Assembly (NCBI RefSeq): GCF_014197435.1
Contig: NZ_JACIFP010000001.1
Location: forward strand, 2,542,001 to 2,606,000
From: Gordonia humi
Lineage (GTDB): Bacteria; Actinomycetota; Actinomycetes; Mycobacteriales; Mycobacteriaceae
Direction of reading: 5' to 3'
DNA length: 64,000 nt
Shown here: positions 1 to 8,603 of the stretch, one piece after another
How positions within the stretch are numbered: position 1 is the stretch's first letter
Layout of the letters: each line of letters opens with the position of its first letter
Notes under the pieces: generated by a model
What the model was told of the DNA's origin: nothing
The model's input: only the letters and a program-made list of their open reading frames with translations
Database searches by the model: none
Translations under genes and position numbers: made by a program

Positions 1-1718
1 ATCAATCGGGTGAACTCGGGGCTGCGGGCGGCCAGCTCGTCGACGGTGCCGATGTCGGTGACGCGTCCGTCGGACAGGACGGCGACGCGATCGGCGATCG
101 TCAGGGTGGACGCCCGATGGGCCAGGACGAGCATGGTGGACCCGTCGTCACGCAGTCGCCGCAGAATGCGCGCCTCGGTGACGGCGTCGACCGCCGAGGT
201 GGCGTCGTCGAGCACCCGGACGCGGGCGGGTGCGTACAGCGCCCGCGCCAGGGCGACGCGTTGGCGCTGCCCGCCCGAGAGGGTGAGCCCTCGTTCGCCG
301 ACGGACGTGTCGTAGCCGTCGGCCAGCGCGGCCGCGAAGTCGGCGGCCGCGGCGTGGGCGGCGGCCTCGACGGCCGGGCGGTCGGCCGGCGACTCCGGAT
401 ACGGACCCAGTGCGATGTTCGCGGCGATGCTGTCCGAGTAGAGGAACGGCTCGTCGTCGACGACGGCCACGACCTCGGCGAGCGTGTCCGGGTGCAGATC
501 ACCGATGTCGACCGCGCCGTCGACGCCGGTCAGGGCGACGGACCCGGAATCGGGCCGATAGGTGCCCGCGACGAGTTCGGCGAGCGTCGACTTGCCGGAG
601 CCGGGACCGCCGACGACCGCGACGCACTCGCCCGGGGCGATCGTCAGGTTCAGTCCGTCGAGTACGGGCGTCGTGTCGTATGCGAACCGCACGTCGGTGA
701 AGGAGACGCCGACCGGACCGTCGGGAGCGGTGCCGTCGGCCTGGTACGCGGGGTCGCGCGGATGGTCGATCACGTCCTGGACGCGGGTCACCGAGGCCTT
801 CGCCAGTTGGGCGTTGACGATGAGGTTGGTCAGGATCCGAGCGAGCCCGGTCATCGTCGCGAGGTAGGTGGAGAACGCCAGGAAGGTGCCCGCCGTGATC
901 GAGCCGCGCAGCGTGAGCCAGCCGCCGACGCCGATCACCAGCACGGTGCCCAGCTGGGGGACGGCGGTCATCGCCGGAGTGAACAGCGCGCTGAGCCGGG
1001 CCGTGCGCAGCTTCTCCCGGAACAGTCGCGCGCTCAGGTCGGCCAGCCGGTCGGTGACCCGCGACTCCTGGCCGAAGCCCTTCACCACGCGCACGCCGGT
1101 CACGGTCTCCTCGACGTGCCCGGCGACGTCGGCCGCGGCCTGTTGCGCCGACCAGGTGGCCGCGAAGAGGCGACGTCGACTCGCGTAGACGAGCAGGGTC
1201 AGCATCGGAACGACGGCGACGGCGATCGCGGTGAGCAGCGGCGAGAGCCACGCCATGACCGCGAACGCGAGCACGGCCTGCACGGCACCGCCGAGTGCCA
1301 GCGGCGCCATGGCCAGCAGTCCCTGCACGATCTGCAGATCGGAGATCGAGCGCGAGACGATCTGGCCGGTGCGGATCTGGTCGCGGGAACGTCCGTCCAG
1401 ATGCAGGAGGGTGTCCAGGAGGGCGCGTCGCAGCCGGTCCTGGACTCCGATCGCGACGGCTCCCGCCGTCATCCGGCGGCCGAACTGACACGCGTAGCGG
1501 AGGAACGCGGCGACGACCAAGGCGATCACCAGGACACCCAGGCTCACGTCCGGTGCACTCGGCTCCCCGGTCGCGAGGTCGACGGCCGCGCGCGACACCA
1601 GCGGCACGGTGAGGTCGACGGCGACGGCGCCGAGGGTGGCGACGACGGTCGCGATCGCCAGACCGCGGCGTGCGAATGCGGCGGAGACGAGGCCCGCGAT
1701 CGCGCCCCGCCCGGTCAG
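1..1718 (-). CDS. ABC exporter subunit, fused membrane and ATPase domains (partial)
   Basis: About 572 residues are visible; the C-terminus runs off the left edge. The N-terminal part has the hydrophobic segments of an ABC exporter membrane domain. The ATPase domain follows, with Walker A GGPGSGKST near residue 366, signature LSGGQRQR near 479 and H-loop LAHR near 533. It should drive export of a lipid, peptide or drug. Type I exporters of this half-size work as dimers, and in mycobacteria such genes often come in pairs, so the partner may lie to the left. No ATG or GTG start is available before the first membrane segment; the frame is open back to a CTG at 1716-1718 that overlaps the stop of the upstream gene, so the start is unsettled. 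The substrate cannot be read from the sequence. Confidence 0.88.
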   Translation of the reverse strand, partial: MTGRGAIAGLVSAAFARRGLAIATVVATLGAVAVDLTVPLVSRAAVDLATGEPSAPDVSLGVLVIALVVAAFLRYACQFGRRMTAGAVAIGVQDRLRRALLDTLLHLDGRSRDQIRTGQIVSRSISDLQIVQGLLAMAPLALGGAVQAVLAFAVMAWLSPLLTAIAVAVVPMLTLLVYASRRRLFAATWSAQQAAADVAGHVEETVTGVRVVKGFGQESRVTDRLADLSARLFREKLRTARLSALFTPAMTAVPQLGTVLVIGVGGWLTLRGSITAGTFLAFSTYLATMTGLARILTNLIVNAQLAKASVTRVQDVIDHPRDPAYQADGTAPDGPVGVSFTDVRFAYDTTPVLDGLNLTIAPGECVAVVGGPGSGKSTLAELVAGTYRPDSGSVALTGVDGAVDIGDLHPDTLAEVVAVVDDEPFLYSDSIAANIALGPYPESPADRPAVEAAAHAAAADFAAALADGYDTSVGERGLTLSGGQRQRVALARALYAPARVRVLDDATSAVDAVTEARILRRLRDDGSTMLVLAHRASTLTIADRVAVLSDGRVTDIGTVDELAARSPEFTRL

Positions 1719-2494
1719 TTGGCTCCCTCGATCCTCGCGTTCGGTTCCACCGCGCCGTCGACGACGGTCAGCCAATGCCGGGGCGGCGCACCGAAGGCGG
1801 CTCGGGCGTTGCGGATCACCGTGGTGCCGAGCGCGCGGTTGCCGACACCGCCTATCACGGCGCCGATCCCGCCCGGCAGCACCTTGCCGAACATGACCGG
1901 TGCCTTGCCGAGAGTGAACTTCTTGACGAACCGGTTGGTCAGAGCCTTGTTGATGGTGGCGAGGTTCGCGCCGGGGATGCCGGGCAGGCCCAGCTGCGCC
2001 ATCGCGGTTCGGCTGCTTGGACCGAGGGTCTTGCCGACGATGCCGACGCCCTCCTCGCCGAGGGCCACGGCCAGAACCAGTGCGCGACGACGGTCGTGCT
2101 GGGTCGGGGCGATGCCGTGTACGTCGGCGATCGCGAGCGCGAGGAGAGCGGAGGCCTCGATGAAGAAGACGGTCTCGGCCGACATCGCGCCGATCGCGGT
2201 GACCGTGCCGACGCCGGGGACCGCCGCGGCGGCGCCGACTGCGCCGCCGGATGCGGTGACCGTGGTCAGGTAGTGCTTCTCCAGACGCCGGATGATCGCC
2301 TCCGGCGAGTCACCCGGGTGCTTGCGTCGAACGCTCTGGACGTACCGGGCGACGGCGGGCTGTTGCAGTCGCTGCGCCTTGTCGACCAGCGTCGTCACGA
2401 CGAGTCCGGGGGAACGTCCCGACGGCCGATCGGCGTCGGCGGGGAGGCTGGACGTCCGGGTGGCGACGTCTGTGGACTTCTTGGATCCGAACAT
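1715..2494 (-). CDS. EcsC-like conserved protein
   Basis: 259 residues. A polar N-terminus of about 60 residues is followed by a glycine- and alanine-rich region (near residues 80-120, GAVGAAAAVPGVGTV) and a second one near 205-220 (PGGIGAVIGGVG). This pattern of amphipathic, helical-hairpin-like segments resembles EcsC/DUF697-type proteins, which are membrane-associated and of unknown biochemical role. The gene directly precedes the ABC exporter subunit and its stop overlaps that gene's probable start, so the two are likely co-transcribed and translationally coupled. It diverges from the MFS gene at 2674. The assignment to the EcsC group is by overall look, not by a diagnostic motif. Confidence 0.6.
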   Translation of the reverse strand: MFGSKKSTDVATRTSSLPADADRPSGRSPGLVVTTLVDKAQRLQQPAVARYVQSVRRKHPGDSPEAIIRRLEKHYLTTVTASGGAVGAAAAVPGVGTVTAIGAMSAETVFFIEASALLALAIADVHGIAPTQHDRRRALVLAVALGEEGVGIVGKTLGPSSRTAMAQLGLPGIPGANLATINKALTNRFVKKFTLGKAPVMFGKVLPGGIGAVIGGVGNRALGTTVIRNARAAFGAPPRHWLTVVDGAVEPNARIEGAN

Positions 2495-2673
2495 TCTGTC
2501 GTCCTCTCTCCGGTCGGTGCACGGCCGTGCGCGGTTCGCGTCGAACCGCCTCCGTACAACCGATGTCCTCGTCCATTATTCCTGGCCGTCGTCACCGGCG
2601 GCGGGTGGCGACCCACACAGCGCATCGGTGTTAGGGTTCGCAACGTTCGATACGAGAAGAGGGTGCGACCGGT

Positions 2674-4134
2674 ATGGCATTACCTGTGGAATCGACGTTC
2701 AAGCCGGTCACCGACCGTCCCTGGGCCGCGCTGTTCGCGCTGTGTCTCGGGTTCTTCATGATCCTCGTCGACATGACGATCGTGGCCGTCGCGCAACCGG
2801 AGATCAAAGCGTCGCTCGACGCGAGCGTCACCGGAATCGTGTGGGTGACCAGCGCGTATCTGCTGACCTACGCGGTGCCGCTGTTGATCACCGGTCGGTT
2901 GGGCGACAAGATCGGTCCGAAGATCGTCTTCCAAGCGGGTCTGGTGGTGTTCACCGCCGCGAGCGTGTGGTGCGGGCTGTCCGGATCGATCGGCGAGCTG
3001 ATCGTCGCACGCGGTCTGCAGGGTGTGGGCGCGGCTCTCATCACCCCGCAGACCATGGCGCTGATCACGCGCATGTTCCCGCCGGAGCGACGCGGTGCCG
3101 CGATGGGCGTGTGGGGGACCGTCGCCGGTGTGGCGACCGCCGTCGGACCGCTGCTGGGCGGTGTGCTGACCGACTCGTTCGGCTGGGAGTGGATCTTCTT
3201 CGTGAATCTGCCGGTCGGTGTTCTGGCACTGGTCCTCGCGCAGATCCTGGTGCCCACCGTGGAGACGCACGATCACAAGTTCGACTGGATCGGCGTGGTG
3301 CTGTCGGCGATCGGACTGAGCGCCGTCGTCTTCGGCATCCAGGAGGGTGAGAGCTTCGACTGGACCGCCTGGATCTGGATCCTGATCGGCGGCGGGCTGG
3401 TGTTCCTCGGCGTGTTCGTGTGGTGGCAGGCACGCACCAGCGGTGAACCGCTCGTCCCGCTGAGCCTGTTCCGCAATCGCAACTTCACCCTCAGCAACGT
3501 CGGCATCGCATCGATGGGCTTCGCCGTCTCGGGATCGATGATCCCGATCATGTTCTTCCTGCAACTCGTGGGCGGGATGTCGCCGACACGGTCGGCGCTG
3601 ATCATGGTGCCGATGGCGGTGATGACCGGTGTCCTCGCGCCGCTGGTCGGTCGGGTGCTCGACACAGTGCACCCGAGCCTGATCATCGCGTCCGGGCTGC
3701 TCGGCTACGCCGTGGCGACCGTCTGGTTGAGCCTGGTGATGGATCCGGCGTCGCCGGTCTGGTCGATGCTCCTGCCGACCGTCCTGATGGGCGTGTCCAG
3801 CGCGGGGATCTGGGCTCCGTTGGGAGCCACCGCGACGCGTGATCTGCCGTGGCACCAGGCGGGCGCGGGTGCGGGGGTCTACAACACGACGCGGGTGGTC
3901 GGTTCGGTGATCGGCGCATCGGCCATCGGCGCGCTGATGACCTCGCGGCTGGCCGCGAACCTGCCCGGCGCCGATTTCAACCACAGCGACACCCCGGACG
4001 TCGGTCGACTGCCGGCGATGGTCCGCGGCGGATTCGCCGACGCCATGGGGCAGTCCGTCCTCCTCGGGGCCGGGATACTCCTCGTGGGCTTCGTCTGCAC
4101 CCTGTTCCTCAAGCGGCCGGCACACCAGCGGTAG
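2674..4134 (+). CDS. MFS drug:H+ antiporter, DHA2 (EmrB/QacA) family
   Basis: 486 residues with about 14 hydrophobic segments, the layout of the DHA2 family. Motif A appears as GRLGDKIGPK near residue 73. The antiporter motif C is at GPLLGGVLTDSFGW near 155-170, followed by the typical FFVNLPVG. Such proteins sit in the inner membrane and expel hydrophobic or cationic compounds against a proton gradient. The start ATG follows a purine-rich stretch (GAGAAGAGGG). The gene stands alone between divergent EcsC-like and downstream YhaO-like genes, with no adjacent regulator. The family call is firm; the substrate is unknown. Confidence 0.92.
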   Translation: MALPVESTFKPVTDRPWAALFALCLGFFMILVDMTIVAVAQPEIKASLDASVTGIVWVTSAYLLTYAVPLLITGRLGDKIGPKIVFQAGLVVFTAASVWCGLSGSIGELIVARGLQGVGAALITPQTMALITRMFPPERRGAAMGVWGTVAGVATAVGPLLGGVLTDSFGWEWIFFVNLPVGVLALVLAQILVPTVETHDHKFDWIGVVLSAIGLSAVVFGIQEGESFDWTAWIWILIGGGLVFLGVFVWWQARTSGEPLVPLSLFRNRNFTLSNVGIASMGFAVSGSMIPIMFFLQLVGGMSPTRSALIMVPMAVMTGVLAPLVGRVLDTVHPSLIIASGLLGYAVATVWLSLVMDPASPVWSMLLPTVLMGVSSAGIWAPLGATATRDLPWHQAGAGAGVYNTTRVVGSVIGASAIGALMTSRLAANLPGADFNHSDTPDVGRLPAMVRGGFADAMGQSVLLGAGILLVGFVCTLFLKRPAHQR

Positions 4135-4212
4135 GCGTCGGAGTCCCGAATTGTCGGAGGCGGATCGTAGTATCGGTGCGAGTTCGATTCCAAGCGTGGA
4201 AGTGAGGTCGCG

Positions 4213-5508
4213 GTGACCGAGCCGCTGTTCGACGTGGAGCCGCTGTCGCTCTTCGATCTGCCCGAGGAGGCGACGAAGCCGGCGACGCCGAAGGCGCCCC
4301 GGGTGGTCGAGAGCCCGCAGACTCCACCCGACGCGGTCGTCGATCCGCACGTGCGGTTCCTGCACACCGCCGACTGGCAGTTGGGCATGACGCGTCGGTT
4401 CCTGACCGGGGAGGCACAGCACACCTACGCCGCCGCCCGTGATGCCGCGGTCGTGCGGATCGGTGAGGTCGCCGCGGAGACCGGTGCCGAATTCGTCGTG
4501 GTCTGCGGCGACGTCTTCGACGATCCGCGCGTGTCGACCCGCGTCATTCGACGCACGCTCGACGCCCTCGGCGCGTATCCGGTGCCGGTGTATCTGCTGC
4601 CCGGCAATCACGACCCGTACGACGCGACGAGCGTCTACACGTCGGCGGCGTTCGTCGACGCCTGCCCGGGCAACGTCCACGTCTTGAGCGCCGCGGGCGT
4701 GGTTCGTGTGCGCGACGGGGTGAGCATCGTCGCCGCGCCGTGGTACTCGAAGCATCCGACGGCCGATCTCGTGGCCGAGCAGCTCGCGGGGCTGGCGCCC
4801 TCGGACGACATCCGGATCGTCGTCGGTCACGGCGGTATGGACTCGTTGAGTCCCAACCCGGATCCGTCGATCGTTCGGCTCGCCGGACTCGATGCGGCGG
4901 CGGCGAGCGACCTGGTCGACTACGTCGCGCTCGGCGACCGCCACTCGGTGACGTCGGTCGGCGACTCCGGGCGCGTCTGGTACTCGGGGGCGCCGGAGGT
5001 GACGGCCTTCGACAATGTCGAGACCGAGCCGGGGCACGTCCTGGACGTGACGCTGCGACGCGGCGGCGAGCGGGCCGTCGAGGTGCGGCGACACAAGGTG
5101 GGGCAGTGGTCGTTCCGCACGATCGGCCTCGACGTCACCGGCGCCGACGACGTGCGGCGGCTACGTGCCACGCTCGAGGAGATCCCCGACAAGCCGCGCA
5201 CCGTCGTCCAGTTGGCGCTGGTCGGCACCCTGACGGTGTCGGAGAACGTGATGCTCGAGACCTTGTTGGAGGAGGCCGCCGATCGCTTCGCGGCGGTGAA
5301 GTTCTGGGATCGGCGGCACGATCTGACGGTGATCTCGGACGCGGGTGATCTCGACGACCTCGAACTCGCGGGGTACGCCGCGCAGGCGGCCGCCGAACTC
5401 GCCGACCGGGCGAGGGCCGACGCCGACGCGGGCGACGAGGACCCGGATGCGGCGGCCGCTCGATCGGCACTGTCCCTGCTGTATCGGCTTGCCGGAGCGG
5501 CGCGATGA
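4213..5508 (+). CDS. YhaO/SbcD-like metallophosphoesterase
   Basis: 431 residues, GTG start preceded by GGAAGTGAGG. After an unusual N-terminal tail of about 47 residues comes a calcineurin-like phosphoesterase domain with HTADWQLG (metal-binding Asp and His), GDVFDD, GNHD and GHGGMD. The last metal motif, usually GHxH, reads GDRH, so one ligand differs. The family cuts DNA ends as the nuclease partner of an SMC-like ATPase. The next gene encodes that partner and overlaps by 4 bp, so the two form a coupled pair; M. tuberculosis Rv1277/Rv1278 appears to be the equivalent. The tail contains PLSLFDL (residues 10-16), close to the beta-clamp-binding pattern QLxLF. A role in DNA end processing or repair is inferred. 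Confidence 0.85.
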   Translation: MTEPLFDVEPLSLFDLPEEATKPATPKAPRVVESPQTPPDAVVDPHVRFLHTADWQLGMTRRFLTGEAQHTYAAARDAAVVRIGEVAAETGAEFVVVCGDVFDDPRVSTRVIRRTLDALGAYPVPVYLLPGNHDPYDATSVYTSAAFVDACPGNVHVLSAAGVVRVRDGVSIVAAPWYSKHPTADLVAEQLAGLAPSDDIRIVVGHGGMDSLSPNPDPSIVRLAGLDAAAASDLVDYVALGDRHSVTSVGDSGRVWYSGAPEVTAFDNVETEPGHVLDVTLRRGGERAVEVRRHKVGQWSFRTIGLDVTGADDVRRLRATLEEIPDKPRTVVQLALVGTLTVSENVMLETLLEEAADRFAAVKFWDRRHDLTVISDAGDLDDLELAGYAAQAAAELADRARADADAGDEDPDAAAARSALSLLYRLAGAAR

Positions 5509-8102
5509 GACTCCATCGACTCAGAGTGACCGATTTCCGCGGAGTCGCCGACCGCGAGGTGGTGTTCGCCGACAACGGTGTCACCGTCATCGAGGGGGAG
5601 AACGAGGCGGGCAAGTCGACCATGGTCGAAGCGCTCGACCTGTTGCTGACGACGCGCGCCAACAGCACCAAGGCCGTCGTGCGCGATGTGCAGCCCGCCG
5701 GGCGAGACATCGGCAGCGAGGTGTTCGCCGAGATCAGCTGCGGCGAGTACCGCTTCGAATACTTCAAACGATTCAACAAGTCGCCGGAGACCGCACTCAC
5801 GGTGCTCGAACCGGCCCCGGAGCAGCTCACCGGCCGACCCGCGCACGAACGCGTCGAGCAGATCCTCGGCGCCGCGCTCGATTCGACGCTGTACCGCGCG
5901 CTGCGCCTGCTGCAGTCGTCCGATCCCGAGTTGGGCGATCTCACCGACAGTTCCGCGCTCTCGCGAGCCCTCGACAGGGCCGCCGGTGAGGCGAACGACG
6001 AGACCGCGGACTCCCCGGAGTCCCAGGAACTGGTCGCCGCGGTGACCAAGGAGTATCTCCGGTACTTCACCGCGGCGCAGGGCCGTCCGAGCGGGGAACT
6101 CCTGCATGCGCAGAATGCCGCGGCGACCGCTGCGGCAGCCGTCGCCGAACGGGAGCGGCTGCTCGAGTCGGTGCAGGAGGCCGCCGACCGCCTGCCCGAG
6201 GTGGTGGCGGAGATCGCCGAGGCGGCGGCCGGGGAGTCGCGGCAGCGGGTGGACGTCTCGACGTTGGCCGCGCAGGTCGCCGAGGCCGATGCGGTCGGCG
6301 ACCGGCTGGCCGCCGCGAAGGCCGTCGTCGCCCGGGAGGAGATGGCCGTCGAGGCCGCGCAGGCAGCGGTCCGTGAGCGGGCCGGGCTGCGGGCGCGCCT
6401 CGGGCAGGCCGAGTCGGAGATCGCGACCACCACCACGGCCGTCCAGGACGCGCGGGCCGCCGCGGAGGTGGCGGGTCAGCGCGCCGCCGAGACCGCCGAA
6501 CAGATCCTGGTCGCGCAGCGTCAGCTCGACGACGTGCGGGCGTGGATCGAACACGCGGAGGCGGCCGAGCGGACCGCCGCCGAACGCAGACGGCTCGCCG
6601 ACACCGACGCTACGATCGCCGAGGCGACCCGGTTACGCGACGAGATCGCCGACGCGACGACGTCGGTCGCCGTGCTCAGCGCGACCCCGGAGGACGCCGA
6701 GCGCGCCGCGGTCCTCGATCGGGACGTCGCCGCGGCGAGAGCGCGATTGGAGGCCGGAGCACCGACCGTGACGGTCACGCCGCTGGCCGGTGAGGTCACG
6801 GTCGACGGCGTGGGAGTCGACGCCGAGCAGACCGTGTCGGGTGCGTCGTCCACCGTCGTCGAATCGGCGTCTGTCCGCGTCGAGGTGACCGCGGGAGCCG
6901 ATGTCCGGGCGCTCGCCGACGATCTCGCGCGACTCGAGGCCTCGGCCGCCGAACTCGTGGATCGCTGCGGTGTGGCCGCGCTGTCGGAGGTGGCGGGTGC
7001 GGCCGCTCGGCGGACCGACCTCCTGCGCGTGGTGCGCGAGGGCGAGCGTGCCCTGGCGCGCGTGCTCGACGGACGCGATTTCGACGCCGTGACGACGCTG
7101 CGCGCCGAGATCGCCGCGCGGATCCCCGACACGGCGCGATCGGCACCCGAGCGGGCAGACGATTTGGGCGCCCTGCGGGTGCGTGAGCGTGAACTCGCCG
7201 CCGCCGTCGCCGAGGTGCAACGTGCGCGCGACGCTGAACTCCATCGAGGCAACGAGGAGCGGAGCAAGGCGCAGGCCTGGGAGTCCTCGGGCGCCACCGC
7301 CCGCGTCACGGCGCTGACCCTGCGCGACGAGCTCGCGACCGTCGTCGAGACAGCGTCCGACGTCGCACTCGACGAGACGGCCACCGGGGCCGCGGAGAGG
7401 CTCTCCGCCGCGAAGGGCGCCGAGGCCAAGATCGCCGCCGAATCCGTCCGCCTCGATGCCGCCGGTGTGCGCGCCAAGCACGCCGAGGCCGAGGCGGCGC
7501 TCGAGCGCACCAGGACGCGGCTGACGCACCAGCGGAAGCTGCAGGCCGAGTTGTCGACCCGGATCGAGGTGTGCCGCAACGACGGACGCCTGGACGAGTT
7601 GTCGGACGCCGTCGCCGAGAACGATGCCGCACAGGCCGCCTTGCGCCGAGTGACCGAACGCGCGGAGGGCGCTCGCGTCCTGCATGAGACCCTCCAGCGC
7701 AAACGCGCCGAATCGCGGGCTCGGTACGTCGATCCGTTCGCACGACGGCTGGAGGAGTTGGCCGCGCCGGTGTTCGGCGACGGCGTCCGCTTCTCCGTCG
7801 GAGACGACTTCCAGATCGTTTCGCGCACCCTCGACGGTGTCACCGTCGACGTCACCGCGTTGTCCGGCGGAGCCCGCGAACAGCTGGGTCTGCTGGCCCG
7901 ATTGGCGTGCGCGTCGCTGGTCGACGAGGCCGACGGCGTCCCCGTGATCCTCGACGACGCACTCGGATACACCGACCCCAAACGTCTCGCATCGATGTCG
8001 TCGGTGATCGGTGCGGCCGGACCGAACGCCCAGATCATCGTCCTGACCTGCACGCCAGACCGATACCGGGGCGTCCGGGACGCGACGCTGATCGCGGTGT
8101 GA
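5505..8102 (+). CDS. YhaN/SbcC-like SMC-type ATPase
   Basis: 865 residues. The N-terminal ATPase half has Walker A GENEAGKST near residues 32-40. The C-terminal half has the signature LSGGAREQLGLL near 786 and Walker B VILDDALGYTD near 812. Between them lie long Ala/Glu/Arg-rich coiled-coil arms. The CxxC zinc hook of Rad50/SbcC is absent; at the midpoint (about residues 418-470) there is instead a Val/Thr/Gly-rich segment that looks like a beta domain. With the overlapping phosphoesterase gene it should form a DNA-end-processing complex. Its shorter length and lack of a hook fit YhaN and Rv1278 better than true SbcC. Confidence 0.85.
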   Translation: MRLHRLRVTDFRGVADREVVFADNGVTVIEGENEAGKSTMVEALDLLLTTRANSTKAVVRDVQPAGRDIGSEVFAEISCGEYRFEYFKRFNKSPETALTVLEPAPEQLTGRPAHERVEQILGAALDSTLYRALRLLQSSDPELGDLTDSSALSRALDRAAGEANDETADSPESQELVAAVTKEYLRYFTAAQGRPSGELLHAQNAAATAAAAVAERERLLESVQEAADRLPEVVAEIAEAAAGESRQRVDVSTLAAQVAEADAVGDRLAAAKAVVAREEMAVEAAQAAVRERAGLRARLGQAESEIATTTTAVQDARAAAEVAGQRAAETAEQILVAQRQLDDVRAWIEHAEAAERTAAERRRLADTDATIAEATRLRDEIADATTSVAVLSATPEDAERAAVLDRDVAAARARLEAGAPTVTVTPLAGEVTVDGVGVDAEQTVSGASSTVVESASVRVEVTAGADVRALADDLARLEASAAELVDRCGVAALSEVAGAAARRTDLLRVVREGERALARVLDGRDFDAVTTLRAEIAARIPDTARSAPERADDLGALRVRERELAAAVAEVQRARDAELHRGNEERSKAQAWESSGATARVTALTLRDELATVVETASDVALDETATGAAERLSAAKGAEAKIAAESVRLDAAGVRAKHAEAEAALERTRTRLTHQRKLQAELSTRIEVCRNDGRLDELSDAVAENDAAQAALRRVTERAEGARVLHETLQRKRAESRARYVDPFARRLEELAAPVFGDGVRFSVGDDFQIVSRTLDGVTVDVTALSGGAREQLGLLARLACASLVDEADGVPVILDDALGYTDPKRLASMSSVIGAAGPNAQIIVLTCTPDRYRGVRDATLIAV

Positions 8103-8112
8103 CGCCCCCGTG

Positions 8113-8142
8113 TTGGGACTACGAACCTCGGTGCGCTAATGT
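8113..8142 (+). promoter_or_regulatory. Probable promoter of tRNA-Arg
   Basis: TTGGGA (8113-8118), an 18-nt spacer and TAATGT (8137-8142) form a sigmaA-like promoter that would start transcription about 10 nt before the mature tRNA 5' end. It lies in the 56-nt gap after the YhaN-like gene. Based on spacing and motif likeness only. Confidence 0.5.
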
Positions 8143-8158
8143 TGCTTTCGCTTGATCC

Positions 8159-8231
8159 GCCCCCCTAGCTCAGGGGATAGAGCGTCTGCCTCCGGAGCAG
8201 AAGGTCGTAGGTTCGAATCCTACGGGGGGCA
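8159..8231 (+). tRNA. tRNA-Arg (anticodon CCG)
   Basis: 73 nt folding as a cloverleaf. The 7-bp acceptor stem pairs GCCCCCC with GGGGGGC, the D-arm contains TAGCTCAGGGGATAGAGC, the anticodon arm is CTGCC-TCCGGA-GCAG with anticodon CCG, and the T-arm is GTAGG-TTCGAAT-CCTAC. It reads the Arg codon CGG, which is common in this GC-rich genome. The 3' CCA is not encoded. A hairpin terminator follows within 10 nt. Confidence 0.95.
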
Positions 8232-8238
8232 CAGCAAT

Positions 8239-8266
8239 GACCAGCGATTTCCCGAGATCGCTGGTC
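8239..8266 (+). terminator. Hairpin terminator after tRNA-Arg
   Basis: Perfect 10-bp inverted repeat GACCAGCGAT / ATCGCTGGTC with an 8-nt loop, followed by a weakly T-rich tail (TTCGTGCTTTAT). It lies just after the tRNA and probably ends its transcript. Confidence 0.7.
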
Positions 8267-8327
8267 TTCGTGCTTTATAGGCGGGGCGATCAGGGGCCTT
8301 TAACCCCGATGGGGGCCATTGACGTAT

Positions 8328-8369
8328 GTCTGCACCCCGACCGGAATCGATTCCGGTCGGGGTGCAGAC
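8328..8369. terminator. Perfect 42-bp palindrome, likely bidirectional terminator
   Basis: Two 21-nt arms (beginning GTCTGCACCCC and ending GGGGTGCAGAC) are exact reverse complements with no spacer; the centre is GAATCGATTC. It sits between the end of the tRNA-Arg transcript (+) and the 3' end of the molbindin gene (-), the usual place for a shared terminator. No T-tract flanks it, which is common for actinomycete hairpin terminators. The perfect, loopless symmetry is unusual. Confidence 0.6.
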
Positions 8370-8389
8370 GAGCGACGTCGTCGGCGCTG

Positions 8390-8599
8390 TCAGTCGACGG
8401 CGACCATGACGTCCGACGCCTTGACGACGGCATAGGCCTTGGCGCCGACCCGGAGGCCGAGTTCCGCGACGGCCTCGTTGGTGATCGATGCGGTGATGAC
8501 GTTGCCGCCGCCGATGTCGATGCGCACGTGGGCGGTGGTCGCGCCCGTGGTGACCTCGGTGACGGTTCCTTCGACGGTGTTGCGTGCGCTGATCTTCAC
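8390..8599 (-). CDS. Molbindin (TOBE/Mop domain protein)
   Basis: 69 residues forming a single Mop/TOBE domain: MKISARNTVEGTV at the N-terminus, then ITNEAVAELGLRVGAKAYAVVKASDVMV, the typical molbindin ending. Proteins of this kind assemble into hexamers that bind molybdate or tungstate in the cytoplasm and buffer the supply for molybdenum cofactor. The GTG start is backed by AGGAGA about 10 nt upstream. No molybdate transporter or moco genes are adjacent. An inverted repeat upstream (8604-8641) could be an operator. Confidence 0.9.
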   Translation of the reverse strand: MKISARNTVEGTVTEVTTGATTAHVRIDIGGGNVITASITNEAVAELGLRVGAKAYAVVKASDVMVAVD

Positions 8600-8603
8600 G
8601 AGC

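Noticed and set aside
117..2273. Long plus-strand reading frame opposite the ABC exporter and EcsC-like genes
   Set aside because: Its translation is Arg/Gly/Asp-rich low-complexity typical of GC-rich antisense frames, and the minus strand holds clear ABC transporter motifs.
2680..5094. Long minus-strand frame opposite the MFS and YhaO-like genes
   Set aside because: It is a shadow frame with no domain; both plus-strand genes have full motifs there.
5505..8102. Calling this gene canonical sbcC
   Set aside because: It has no CxxC zinc hook and is shorter than SbcC; YhaN/Rv1278-like fits better.
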